A stretch of DNA of 64,000 nt, taken from positions 682,001 through 746,000 of the forward strand of contig NZ_CP097289.1 in NCBI RefSeq assembly GCF_023498005.1, written 5' to 3'. This document shows positions 15,495 to 23,501 of the stretch, piece by piece. The position numbers and the translations under genes are program-made. Under the pieces are notes generated by a model that had not been told where the DNA came from, did not search any database, and worked only from the letters and a program-made list of their open reading frames with translations. The first letter of the stretch is position 1, and every line of letters starts with the position of its first letter. This DNA is from Streptomyces durmitorensis. Lineage in GTDB: Bacteria > Actinomycetota > Actinomycetes > Streptomycetales > Streptomycetaceae.

Positions 15495-16488
15495 ATGTCC
15501 ACGCGTGACGCGTCCGACGGCGCGGCATCGGATGCCGGTGGAGACGGTGGAGACCGGTCCGATCCGCCTCCCGGCTTATGGACCAACCCCAACTACCGCA
15601 TTTTCCTGGGCATCCAGACCCTGTCCGCCCTGGGCCACTCCTTCTCGTACGTCGCGATCCCGCTCCTCGTCCTGCACAGCACGGGCTCGATCGTGCAGAT
15701 GGGCCTGGTCACGGGGCTAACCGGCGCCGCCTCGATCGCCACCGGCCTCTTCCCTGCCAGATCACCGGCCGCCCGACGGCGACCCGCACCAGGGCCGACG
15801 GGCAGGCGTGCGCGGGGAGTTCCTGGCCGGGGCCCGCTTCCTGTGGGCACATCCGGTGCTGCGCCCCCTGACGGTGCTGCTGTCGCTCCTGACGTTCCTC
15901 ACATACGGACTGACCGACGTCATCATCTTCCGGGTCAAGGAGGACCTCGGCCACGCGGACAGCACGGTCGGCTACGTCCTGACGGCCGGGACCGTCGGCT
16001 CCTGCCTGGCGGCCTTCGCGGTGGACCGGGTGCGCAGACGCCTGGGGTTCGGGGTCAGCTGGATCGGAGGGTTCGCCCTGGCCGGCGTCGCCCTCGCGTG
16101 CCTGGGCCTGTCGGAGAGTGTGCCGACGCTCGGCGCGCTCGCGGCCGTCATCCTGTTCTGCACCGCGTTCACGGGGATCTGCTCGATGTCCTTGCGCCAG
16201 GAGGTGACGCCGGGCCACCTCCTCGGGCGGGTCACCGCGTCCTTCTGGACCATCCACTCCGCACTGGGGCCGCTCGGCGCCGCCGCCGTCACAGCCGCGG
16301 TCGCCGGATTCGGCGTGGCCTCGGTCAGCCTGGTCATCGGGGTGAGTGTCGTGTGCATCGCCCTCAGCGGGGCGCAACAGGGATCGGCGGAGCCACCGGC
16401 CGGGACCGGCACGTCGCCCGTTCAGCCCGTGACGATGCCGGCGACGAGGTTGATCGTCGTGGCCAGGATGCTCGCGCCGAAGACGTAG
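15495..16488 (+). pseudogene. MFS transporter pseudogene (internal deletion and frameshift)
   Basis: The N-terminal part (MSTRDASDGAASD, then NPNYRIFLGIQTLSALGHSFSYVAIPLLVL) is a normal MFS start and runs to about SIATGLF near 15755. The reading then becomes nonsense. Two frames over, MFS sequence resumes near 15780 at the loop before helix 7 (RGEFLAGARFLWAHPVLRPLTVLLSLL) and continues through the last helices to a stop at 16488. About 120-150 codons covering roughly helices 3-6 are missing and the join is out of frame, so no full transporter can be made. GGGAGG precedes the ATG. Codon 28 is TTA (15576-15578). The 3' end overlaps the end of the converging DUF1345 gene by 67 bases. Confidence 0.8.
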
Positions 16489-17057
16489 GAAAGCAGGCAA
16501 TGCCGTAGGACCACCGCGCGGATCGTGGAGCTGGAGACGTCCGTGTCGGAGACCTGGTAGGTCATGCCGAGGTTGAAGCTGAAGTAGAGGAAGTCGCTGT
16601 ACGCGGGCGGGTCTTCGGAGTTGAAGTCGATGCCGCCCCTGGGGGCCAGGTAGAAGAGGTACGCGTAGCGGGTGGCGTACATCAGGTGGAGCGCCGCCCA
16701 GGCCATGAAGACGCCACCGAGTGCCGTCGCGGCCGCGGCGTGGCCCATGCCCGAGTCGCCGAGCAGGAGCAGCACCACGATGCCGATCAGGCCGCACAGG
16801 GCGGCCCCGACGACGACGAGTTCCTCGGTGACCGGCCGGAACTCCTCGCGCCGCACGTTGCGGTGGGTAGTGGCGGCGTCCATGGGCCACAGCACGATCC
16901 AGCCCGCCACGACGAAGAGCGTCTGCGCCGCGGCGATCCCGGCGAGTACGCCGAGCGGCGCCCTGGTCAGTACGCCGACGACCGCGCCGATCGCCGCCCC
17001 GATGACCACCGCTCCGGCCAGTCGGGGCACCGCGGAGAGCGGCAGCAGGTGCTTCAC
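16422..17057 (-). CDS. DUF1345 family membrane protein
   Basis: This 211-residue integral membrane protein has about five hydrophobic helices ([58 protein letters not shown], and others). The DUF1345 signature runs through [13 protein letters not shown], then [19 protein letters not shown], and ends at the ILATTINLV helix. The function of DUF1345 proteins is unknown. It starts with GTG 4 bases after the encapsulin stop codon, so it is probably translated from the same message as encapsulin and DyP peroxidase. That linkage may be incidental or may place a membrane partner beside the nanocompartment. Confidence 0.85.
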   Translation of the reverse strand: MKHLLPLSAVPRLAGAVVIGAAIGAVVGVLTRAPLGVLAGIAAAQTLFVVAGWIVLWPMDAATTHRNVRREEFRPVTEELVVVGAALCGLIGIVVLLLLGDSGMGHAAAATALGGVFMAWAALHLMYATRYAYLFYLAPRGGIDFNSEDPPAYSDFLYFSFNLGMTYQVSDTDVSSSTIRAVVLRHCLLSYVFGASILATTINLVAGIVTG

Positions 17058-17061
17058 GCGC

Positions 17062-17877
17062 TCAGTGCTTCAGGACGACGACTGCCTCGTCCGTGTAGGC
17101 CAGGAAGGTGAGCGTCTCCTGCAGGTAAAGCTCGATGCCGCTCGTGTCGTGCGCCGTGTAGCCGATCGCCAGATCGTGCCCCAGGAGCAGTTCGAAGTCG
17201 CCACCGCGGGTGGACAGGACGAACGCGCCGCTCAGCGCGGGCGCCCAGATCGGATCGCTGCCCATGATCCGGCCCAGGTGCGCCGCGATCGGGTAGCCGT
17301 GGTCGGAGGTCTCGCTGACCTCTCGGTACTCCTCGGCGCCGAGCAGCAGTGCGTAGGGGCCCTCGACTCCGGCCAGCCTCAGCGCCGTAAGGGCCCGGCT
17401 GATCGCGTCGGGGTAGTCGAGCGGTTCGCCGGGCAGGGTGAGCACCGGGTTGGACGTCCGCTCGCGCAGCCCTTCGACGCCCGCCGCCGCGTATCCGTCG
17501 AAGATCGTGCGGTCCTCCGCGAAGGCGATGGCGCGCGCCGCGTCCTTCACGGGCTGCCAGTCGGAGTCGCTCGAACCGCGCTCGACGTCGTCCACGGCGG
17601 CCCGGCTGACGGTGAACGGCACTCGCAGTTCGACCAGCGGCTTCGCCTCGCGCAGCCGCGCCGTCACGCCGGGGGCGGGCGAGGTGATGTCGGCGAGGTG
17701 TCCGGTGCCTGCGGCGGCGAGCTTGGGCCCGGCCGGGTCGGGGACGTCGACGACCCGGCGGCCCGCGACGAGGCGGCGGAAGGTGCGGCGGGCCTCCTCC
17801 TCGATCTCGGCCCAGGCCTCGGGAGTGATCGGGGCGAGCTCGCGGTGCAGGTTGTTCGGGACGGCGGGGGTCGTCAT
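17062..17877 (-). CDS. Family 1 encapsulin shell protein
   Basis: This 271-residue protein aligns in layout with linocin M18/encapsulin shell proteins. It has an N-terminal helix that holds cargo ([24 protein letters not shown]), then [13 protein letters not shown]. The HK97-like core has [35 protein letters not shown] and [11 protein letters not shown], and it ends in [17 protein letters not shown]. Many copies self-assemble into a closed icosahedral shell in the cytosol. The gene directly follows the DyP peroxidase gene (5-base gap), and that peroxidase carries a C-terminal loading peptide, so the cargo is clear. No flavin or iron-storage cargo gene is adjacent. Confidence 0.95.
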   Translation of the reverse strand: MTTPAVPNNLHRELAPITPEAWAEIEEEARRTFRRLVAGRRVVDVPDPAGPKLAAAGTGHLADITSPAPGVTARLREAKPLVELRVPFTVSRAAVDDVERGSSDSDWQPVKDAARAIAFAEDRTIFDGYAAAGVEGLRERTSNPVLTLPGEPLDYPDAISRALTALRLAGVEGPYALLLGAEEYREVSETSDHGYPIAAHLGRIMGSDPIWAPALSGAFVLSTRGGDFELLLGHDLAIGYTAHDTSGIELYLQETLTFLAYTDEAVVVLKH

Positions 17878-17882
17878 GGCGC

Positions 17883-18902
17883 TCAGGCTCCTTTCAGACT
17901 GCCGATGCCCAGGGAGGCGCCGGAGGCGGCGTCGGCCACAAAGGCGGTGTCTGCATCGGCTTCCGCACCGGCGGGCGCGAAGTCGGGGAGGTCGCCGAGC
18001 AGGTCGGCGTCGGGCACGAAGAACAGGCCGCCGGTCACGGCCGTGGAGAAGTCGAGAATGCGGTCCGTCCGGCCCGGAGGGTCACCGAGGAACATGTTGC
18101 GCAGCATCTGCTCCGTCACCGCGGCCGTGCGCGCGTAGCCGATGAAGTACGTGCCGAACTCGCCGCGGCCGATCCGCCCGAACGGCATGTTCTCGCGCAC
18201 GATCTTCTGCTCGACCCCGTCGTCGTCGACGATCGTGTTGAGCGTGACGTGCGAGTCGTCCGGCTTGATGTCGTCCGGCAGCTCCACGTTCTCCTGCTTG
18301 GTGCGTCCGATGACGTGTTCCTGCTCCTCGACAGTGAGCGCCTGCCAGGCCGCCATGTCGTGCACGTACTTCTGCACGATCACGTAGCTGCCGCCCCGGA
18401 ACCGCGGATCCTCGTCGCCGACGAACACGGCGTCGGCCGCCGCTCCTCCCCCGGGGTTCTCGCTGCCGTCGACGAACCCGAGCAGGTCGCGCTCGTCGAA
18501 GTACTTGAAGCCGTGCACCTCGTCGACGACGGTCACGGCGGGGCCCAGCCGCTCCACGATGAGCCGGGCCAGCTCGAAGCAGAGGTCCATGCGTCTGGCG
18601 CGCAGGTGGAACAGGAGGTCGCCCGGGGTGGCCGGTGCCTGGTGGCGGGGGCCTCGCAGCGGCTCGAAGGGGTGCAGTTCGCGGGGCCGCGGCCCGGCCA
18701 CGAGCAGGTCCCACCCCCGGGAGCCGATGCCCGCGACGCAGGTCAGGCCCTCGTCGGGGTGGCGGAACGCCACCGATCGGGTCAGCCCCGCCAGATCGGC
18801 GAGGGCCTCGCGTACGGCGGCCTCGCCGCCGGGGGCCACGGTGGCCACCAGGAACACGGCGGCCCTGGCAGGCGGTGTGACCACGGGCTGCGGGGTGACC
18901 AT
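17883..18902 (-). CDS. DyP-type heme peroxidase, encapsulin cargo
   Basis: This 339-residue peroxidase has the DyP GXXDG motif in LLGFVDGSENPGG near residue 140, the proximal-His segment DDSHVTLNTI, and the distal Arg in RENMPFGRIGRGE. It reduces peroxides while oxidising dyes or other reductants. A flexible Ala/Asp-rich tail ends in SLGIGSLKGA, a textbook encapsulin cargo-loading peptide, so the enzyme is packed in the shell made by the next gene. The ATG at 18902 follows GGAG by 6 bases; nine extra upstream codons are possible but lack support. It is the first gene of the DyP-encapsulin-DUF1345 unit. Confidence 0.95.
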   Translation of the reverse strand: MVTPQPVVTPPARAAVFLVATVAPGGEAAVREALADLAGLTRSVAFRHPDEGLTCVAGIGSRGWDLLVAGPRPRELHPFEPLRGPRHQAPATPGDLLFHLRARRMDLCFELARLIVERLGPAVTVVDEVHGFKYFDERDLLGFVDGSENPGGGAAADAVFVGDEDPRFRGGSYVIVQKYVHDMAAWQALTVEEQEHVIGRTKQENVELPDDIKPDDSHVTLNTIVDDDGVEQKIVRENMPFGRIGRGEFGTYFIGYARTAAVTEQMLRNMFLGDPPGRTDRILDFSTAVTGGLFFVPDADLLGDLPDFAPAGAEADADTAFVADAASGASLGIGSLKGA

Positions 18903-18972
18903 GAAACTCCAAAGGGACCAAAGGGCCAAAACGGACAGGGTCAGCGTATGTGCGCCCGCCTGGACGCGCAGT

Positions 18973-21321
18973 TCACCGGACGGCGGTGATGGTGACCTTG
19001 ACGTGTTTCATGATCGGCTGGTCGCTCTGGGTGCTGTAGTCGCCGAGCGCGCACAGCACGTTCATCTCGGGCATGTAGCCGGCCGCGCAGCCCCGGGGGA
19101 TGTCGTACGGGATGGCGAGGTAGCCGTTGAGGTGGCGCCTGCTGCCGTCCTTGGCGGTACTGGTGATGTCGACGGGGGCCGATGCGGTGATGCCGCGCTC
19201 GCGCATGTCGTCCCGGTTCATGAAGACGAGCGTGCGCAGGTTCTTGATGCCTCGGTAGCGGTCGTTGTCGGAGTAGATGGTGGTGTTCCACTGGTCGTGC
19301 GACCGCATGGTGCCCAGGGCCAGCGTGCCGGGGGCGGGCACGACGTCGGGCAGGGCGGCGACGGAGAACTCGGCTCGCCCGGACGGCGTACGGAAGACCA
19401 GCTCACGGGCGGGCTGCTTGATGCGGAAGCCGAGGGGAAGGCGCACACGGCGGTTGAAGTCCTCGAAGCCGTCGAGCGCCTGGGCCATGGTGTCGCGGAT
19501 GCGGTCGTAGTCCTCGATGTACCACTCCCAGGGGGTGGCGCTGTCGGGCAGGGCCGCTCGGGCCATGCCCGCGACGATCGCCGGCTCGGAGAGCAGGTGC
19601 GGTGAGGCGGGGCGCTTCATGCCGACGGACAGGTGCACCATGCTCATCGAGTCCTCGACGGATGTGCTCTGCACGCCCTTGCGCTGATGGTCCTTCTCGG
19701 TGCGGCCCAGGCACGGCAGGATGAGGGCCTCGCGGCCGTGGACGAGATGGCTGCGGTTCAGCTTGGTGCTGACCTGGACGGTGAGGTCGCAGGTGCGCAG
19801 CGCCTCGTAGGTGTACGGGGTGTCGGGCGCCGCCAGGGCGAAGTTGCCGCCCATGCCGACGAACACCTTCACCTCGCCCCGGTGCATCGCCTTGATGGTG
19901 GCGACGGTGTCCAGGCCGTGCTCGCGGGGCGGCTCGATGTCGCAGACCTCGGCGAGGCGGCTCAGGAACTCTTCACCGGGGCGGTGGTCGATGCCGCAGG
20001 TGCGGTTTCCCTGGACGTTGCTGTGCCCGCGCACCGGGGAGGGGCCCGCCCCTTCCCTTCCCAGGTTTCCGCGCAGGAGCAGGAGGTTGACGATCTCCCG
20101 GGCCGTGTCGACGCCGTGCTCGTGCTGGGTGACGCCAAGACACCAGCTGACGATGCTGCGGTCGGCGTCGCGGTACACACGGGCCGCCTTGAGGACGTCT
20201 GCGCGACTGACCCCGGACTGGTTCTCGATCTCCTCCCAGGGCGTGGCCTCGCACAGGGCGCGGTACTCGTCGAAGCCGGTGGTGTGCCGGTCGATGAACT
20301 CGCGGTCGAGCGCCTTAGGGTCGGTCGGTGACTGTTCCAGGACCGCCTTCGCCATGCCGCGCAGGAGGGCCATGTCGCCGCCGATGCGCGGCTGCAGATT
20401 CAGGGTGCTGGTCCGTGTCGCCTTGTTGAGCGCCATGTCCGTGAAGTCGTGCGGGACGATGGTGCGGGTGGCGGCGGCCTCGACCAGCGGGTTGATGTGC
20501 ACGATCTGCGCGCCGCGGTCGTACGCGTCGGCGAGGGCCGTGAGCATCCGGGGTGCGTTGGAGGCCGCGTTGACGCCCAGGATGAACAGCGCGTCGGTGG
20601 CTTCCCAGTCCTTGAGGTCGACGGTCCCCTTGCCGGTACCCAGCGACGCCGTGAGCGCCCGGCCGCTGGCCTCGTGGCACATGTTCGAGCAGTCGGGCAG
20701 GTTGTTCGTGCCCAGTTCACGGGCCATCAGCTGGTAGAGGAAGGTGGCCTCGTTGCCGAGGCGGCCCGAGGTGTAGAACGCGGCCTGGTCGGGGTCGTCG
20801 AGGCCGCGCAGCGCACGGCCGACGACGTCGAACGCGTCCTTCCAGCTGATCGGTACGTAGTGGTCCGTCTCTGGGTCGTAGACCATCGGTTCCGTCAACC
20901 GGCCCTGGTTCTCCAGGTCGTAATCGCTCCAGCCCCGCAGCTCGGTCACCGCGTGGGCGGCGAAGAACTCACGGCCGACCCGCTTGCGGGTCATCTCCCA
21001 GGTGACGTGCTTGATGCCGTTCTCGCAGATGTCGAGGTGCAGCCCTTTGGTGTCGTCCGGCCAGGCGCAGCCCGGGCAGTCGAAACCGCCGTCCTCGTGG
21101 TTCATCCGTTTGATCGCCCGCGGCCCGTCTACCAACGCGCCCTCGCGCACGAGGAATTGGGTGACGCTCTTGGCGGCGCCCCAGCCGGCGGCCGGATGGT
21201 GGTAGGGACGAAACTCCGGATCGCCGGTGGGGACGGGGCCCACCCTGGGCTCCAGCCGCTCCTGCTCCTCGTCGGACGCGCTCAAGACTGCCAACCTTCC
21301 GCCCTGCGGACATGCGCCCAT
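18973..21321 (-). CDS. FdhF/YdeP-type molybdopterin oxidoreductase
   Basis: This 782-residue protein belongs to the molybdopterin oxidoreductase superfamily, FdhF/YdeP branch. Near the N-terminus NHEDGGFDCPGCAWPD gives a CxxC segment. NLPDCSNMCHEASG carries the likely Mo-ligand Cys. LFILGVNAASNAPRML, GGDMALLRGMAKAVLEQ, WCLGVTQHEHGVD, LGREGAGPSPVRGHSNVQGNRT and QVSTKLNRSHLVHG are cofactor-binding landmarks. The C-terminal domain has RSHDQWNTTIYS. These enzymes are annotated as formate dehydrogenase-like, but the true substrate is mostly unknown; YdeP of E. coli is linked to acid resistance. No FdhD-like or iron-sulfur subunit is adjacent. ATG 21321 has GGAAAG upstream; a TTG at 21285 after GGAAGG is an alternative. 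Confidence 0.9.
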   Translation of the reverse strand: MGACPQGGRLAVLSASDEEQERLEPRVGPVPTGDPEFRPYHHPAAGWGAAKSVTQFLVREGALVDGPRAIKRMNHEDGGFDCPGCAWPDDTKGLHLDICENGIKHVTWEMTRKRVGREFFAAHAVTELRGWSDYDLENQGRLTEPMVYDPETDHYVPISWKDAFDVVGRALRGLDDPDQAAFYTSGRLGNEATFLYQLMARELGTNNLPDCSNMCHEASGRALTASLGTGKGTVDLKDWEATDALFILGVNAASNAPRMLTALADAYDRGAQIVHINPLVEAAATRTIVPHDFTDMALNKATRTSTLNLQPRIGGDMALLRGMAKAVLEQSPTDPKALDREFIDRHTTGFDEYRALCEATPWEEIENQSGVSRADVLKAARVYRDADRSIVSWCLGVTQHEHGVDTAREIVNLLLLRGNLGREGAGPSPVRGHSNVQGNRTCGIDHRPGEEFLSRLAEVCDIEPPREHGLDTVATIKAMHRGEVKVFVGMGGNFALAAPDTPYTYEALRTCDLTVQVSTKLNRSHLVHGREALILPCLGRTEKDHQRKGVQSTSVEDSMSMVHLSVGMKRPASPHLLSEPAIVAGMARAALPDSATPWEWYIEDYDRIRDTMAQALDGFEDFNRRVRLPLGFRIKQPARELVFRTPSGRAEFSVAALPDVVPAPGTLALGTMRSHDQWNTTIYSDNDRYRGIKNLRTLVFMNRDDMRERGITASAPVDITSTAKDGSRRHLNGYLAIPYDIPRGCAAGYMPEMNVLCALGDYSTQSDQPIMKHVKVTITAVR

Positions 21322-21414
21322 AACGGCACTTTCCGCCCAGGCTAGGCCTGCCGGGCCGTCCTCGCCACAGCTGGCGACCTCCGGACCGAACAGGTACCCG
21401 CCTGATGACCGCGG

Positions 21415-21846
21415 TCAGCCGTGGGCCTTGGGCAGTTCCACCGTCAGGGTCACCATGCTCCCGCCGGGGCCCGCGGAAATGGTCAGCTCGTCGGTGAGCA
21501 GGCCGGCGAGCCACAGTCCCCGCCCGCCCACCTGGCCGTCGAGTCCAGGAGCCAGCTCAGGAATGACGTCGGCGCTGAAGCCGGGGCCCATGTCGTGGAT
21601 GTGGCAGGCAAGATGGCCGTTGCTGCGCTGGAGGACCAGCGTGCCGCCACCGCCCGCGTGCTCGACCGCGTTGACCGCCACGGCGTCCAGAGCCACGATG
21701 AAGTCGCTGCGCCGCGGCTCGGTCAGGCCTTGGTGGTCTGCGTACTGTTCGACGAGCATCCGCAGCCGGGGCAGGTCATCCTGGGTGAAGCGCGATTCCA
21801 GCAGGGTGACGGGCGGGACCTCGCGAGGACCTGGCGTGGTCGTCAT
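21415..21846 (-). CDS. RsbW-like anti-sigma factor / ATP-binding protein
   Basis: This 143-residue protein has the histidine-kinase-like ATPase fold of RsbW/SpoIIAB: an N-box ALDAVAVNAVEHAGGG, a G1-like DMGPGF, a G2 GGRGLWLAG, and a final strand GSMVTLTVEL. Members bind and may inhibit sigma factors, or phosphorylate STAS antagonists. Its ATG overlaps the stop of the upstream MEDS-STAS gene by one base (TGATG), so the two are translationally coupled and probably act as a switch. Streptomyces encodes dozens of these; the cognate sigma factor is not in the window. Confidence 0.88.
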   Translation of the reverse strand: MTTTPGPREVPPVTLLESRFTQDDLPRLRMLVEQYADHQGLTEPRRSDFIVALDAVAVNAVEHAGGGGTLVLQRSNGHLACHIHDMGPGFSADVIPELAPGLDGQVGGRGLWLAGLLTDELTISAGPGGSMVTLTVELPKAHG

Positions 21847-22724
21847 CAGCGGTCCACCTCACTGATCACCATGTTCGGCACCTGGTCGGCGCCTGCTCGG
21901 CGCAGTATGCGGGCCGCTGGCGGCGGACATTGGACCCGGACCGGTCCGTGCGGGTGATCCAGGATGAGCCGCAGCAGGTCCACCGCACAGGCGACGCCGA
22001 GGAAGACGAGGCCGGACAGGTCCACGGTCAGCGGCCCGGAGTTCTCGCTGCGCCTGAGCCCTTCGCGTACGGCGCCGATGAACTCCTCCCGGGTGGCGAT
22101 GTCCGCCTCACCGACCAACTGCACCAACGCCTCCGCCTGTTCCACGTGCAGGGCACCCAGGCGGGGAAGCAGCCGGCAGGGGTGTGCCTCGTGCATGGCC
22201 TCCAGGACACCGGGGTTGAACCAGCGGCTGTCGTAGGCGCAGATCTCGGTGTAGGGGCGGTCGGTGAACAGATGCTGGGCGTGGGACTCACGGTGCATCA
22301 TGACCTCGACGTCGGCGCCGAGATCCCCCACCCAGTGCATGTCGATGTAGGTGCGCAGCCCGCTGTAGCCCTCGGCCAGGGCCCGGTCGGTCTCCTCCGT
22401 GATGCGCTCCCACTGCCGGTGGGGGGTGAACGCGTCCTGGGGGTGGATGAGGGCGCGCATGCTGCTGAGCACCAGCTGCCCCTGTTCGCGAGCGGCTCCC
22501 AGCAGGGCCCCCGGCGCATCGAGCCGGTCCCACACCTGTTCCTCGTACAGGTGCGGAGCGGCGAAGACCATCACCTTCTCGCGCTTCACCAGCCCGGACC
22601 AGGCGAAAGCGGACACTACGTCGCGGCCCGCATCGTCGTCGGCGTAACTGACGAAAGCATGGTCGCCCGCCCGCAGGTGCTGGACCGGGATCGTACCGAC
22701 CGACGCCGAGCCGGCATCCGCCAT
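21846..22724 (-). CDS. MEDS-STAS anti-anti-sigma-type sensor
   Basis: This 292-residue protein has an N-terminal MEDS domain (about 10-190). DHAFVSYADDDAGRDVVSAFAWSGL, EKVMVFAAPHLYEEQV and a DRPYTEICAYDSRWFNPGVLEAMHEAHP-type ending are typical of DcmR-like sensory domains. A C-terminal STAS domain follows (about 200-290: LTVDLSGLVFLGVACAVDLLRL). The phosphorylatable Ser/Thr position of STAS antagonists seems replaced (FLGVACA), so it may be an unconventional antagonist. GGAGGTGAG precedes the ATG. MEDS domains are thought to bind small ligands such as hydrocarbon derivatives; the ligand is unknown. It is coupled to the downstream anti-sigma gene. Confidence 0.85.
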   Translation of the reverse strand: MADAGSASVGTIPVQHLRAGDHAFVSYADDDAGRDVVSAFAWSGLVKREKVMVFAAPHLYEEQVWDRLDAPGALLGAAREQGQLVLSSMRALIHPQDAFTPHRQWERITEETDRALAEGYSGLRTYIDMHWVGDLGADVEVMMHRESHAQHLFTDRPYTEICAYDSRWFNPGVLEAMHEAHPCRLLPRLGALHVEQAEALVQLVGEADIATREEFIGAVREGLRRSENSGPLTVDLSGLVFLGVACAVDLLRLILDHPHGPVRVQCPPPAARILRRAGADQVPNMVISEVDR

Positions 22725-22902
22725 CTCTCACCTCCGGGACCCACAGGGCCCGACGGGAACAAGTGCGGGCCACACGTTAGCGGTCCGTACCGCACGGCCG
22801 CGCATCCCCGCAGAAAGCGACAGGCAGCTGACGCTGCGGCCACTCATGGCGATCGGGAGTGCGCGAAGTTGATCCGTTCCGGGCTGGTTCTGTTCGCCGG
22901 AT

Positions 22903-23463
22903 TCAGGACTTCGAGAGCGTGCGCTCCACGAGTGCGCGCGCGTAGGCGGCGTCCAGCTGGCTGGGGCGGAAGAGGATGCGGTACATCATCGGCGCCACGA
23001 TCTGGTCGATGACCTGCTCGATGTCCGGGACGGCCTCGCCCCGGTCCGACGCACGGGACAGGACGATGTCGATCTGGTCCGCGGCGAAGGCGGAGCACAG
23101 GCCCGCATTGCTCCCGTCCGGGTCGCCGAGGAGCGCGTCCCTGATGTACGCGCGCCCCGGCGGGGATGCCATCTCGTCGAGGAACTGCTCCGCCCAGGCG
23201 CCGAGGTCCGCACGCAGGGTGCCGAGGTCGGCCGGCGGCCCTTCAGGGCGCAGGTGTTCCACTGCCACGTCGGACAAGAGCTCCTGCAAGTCACCCCACC
23301 GGCGGTAGATGGTCGACGGCGTCACCCCCGCGCGGGCGGCGACGAGAGGAACGGTCAGCGCCTCGCGCCCCACCTCGGCCTGCAGCCCACGGACCGCCGC
23401 GTGGACCGACTCCTGGACACGGGCGCTGCGCCCTCCGGGCCTGACCATGGGCTTCGGACTCAT
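22903..23463 (-). CDS. TetR-family repressor of the amidase/hydrolase regulon
   Basis: This 186-residue protein has an N-terminal TetR helix-turn-helix (residues about 18-60: ALTVPLVAARAGVTPSTIYR followed by RWGDLQELL). A helical C-terminal ligand domain of the TetR_C_11-like type follows (PPGRAYIRDALLGDP, FAADQIDIVLSRASDRGEAV, MMYRILFRPSQLDAAYARALVERTL). A 20-base operator-like site lies just upstream of its ATG, and two further copies lie in the divergent promoter at 25.2 kb. It is therefore expected to repress itself, the amidase operon and the metallo-hydrolase until a ligand binds, possibly the amide or ester substrate of those enzymes. Confidence 0.9.
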   Translation of the reverse strand: MSPKPMVRPGGRSARVQESVHAAVRGLQAEVGREALTVPLVAARAGVTPSTIYRRWGDLQELLSDVAVEHLRPEGPPADLGTLRADLGAWAEQFLDEMASPPGRAYIRDALLGDPDGSNAGLCSAFAADQIDIVLSRASDRGEAVPDIEQVIDQIVAPMMYRILFRPSQLDAAYARALVERTLSKS

Positions 23464-23481
23464 GGCTCCACTTTATCCCTA

Positions 23482-23501
23482 ATGCAAAATCGTTGCTTCT
23501 A
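23482..23501. promoter_or_regulatory. TetR operator copy 1 (autoregulatory)
   Basis: ATGCAAAATCGTTGCTTCTA matches the two sites at 25206-25225 and 25253-25272 at most positions, with the half-sites GCAAA and TTGC inverted around a 3-4 base centre. It overlaps the amidase stop codon and lies 18 bases before the TetR start. Confidence 0.75.
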
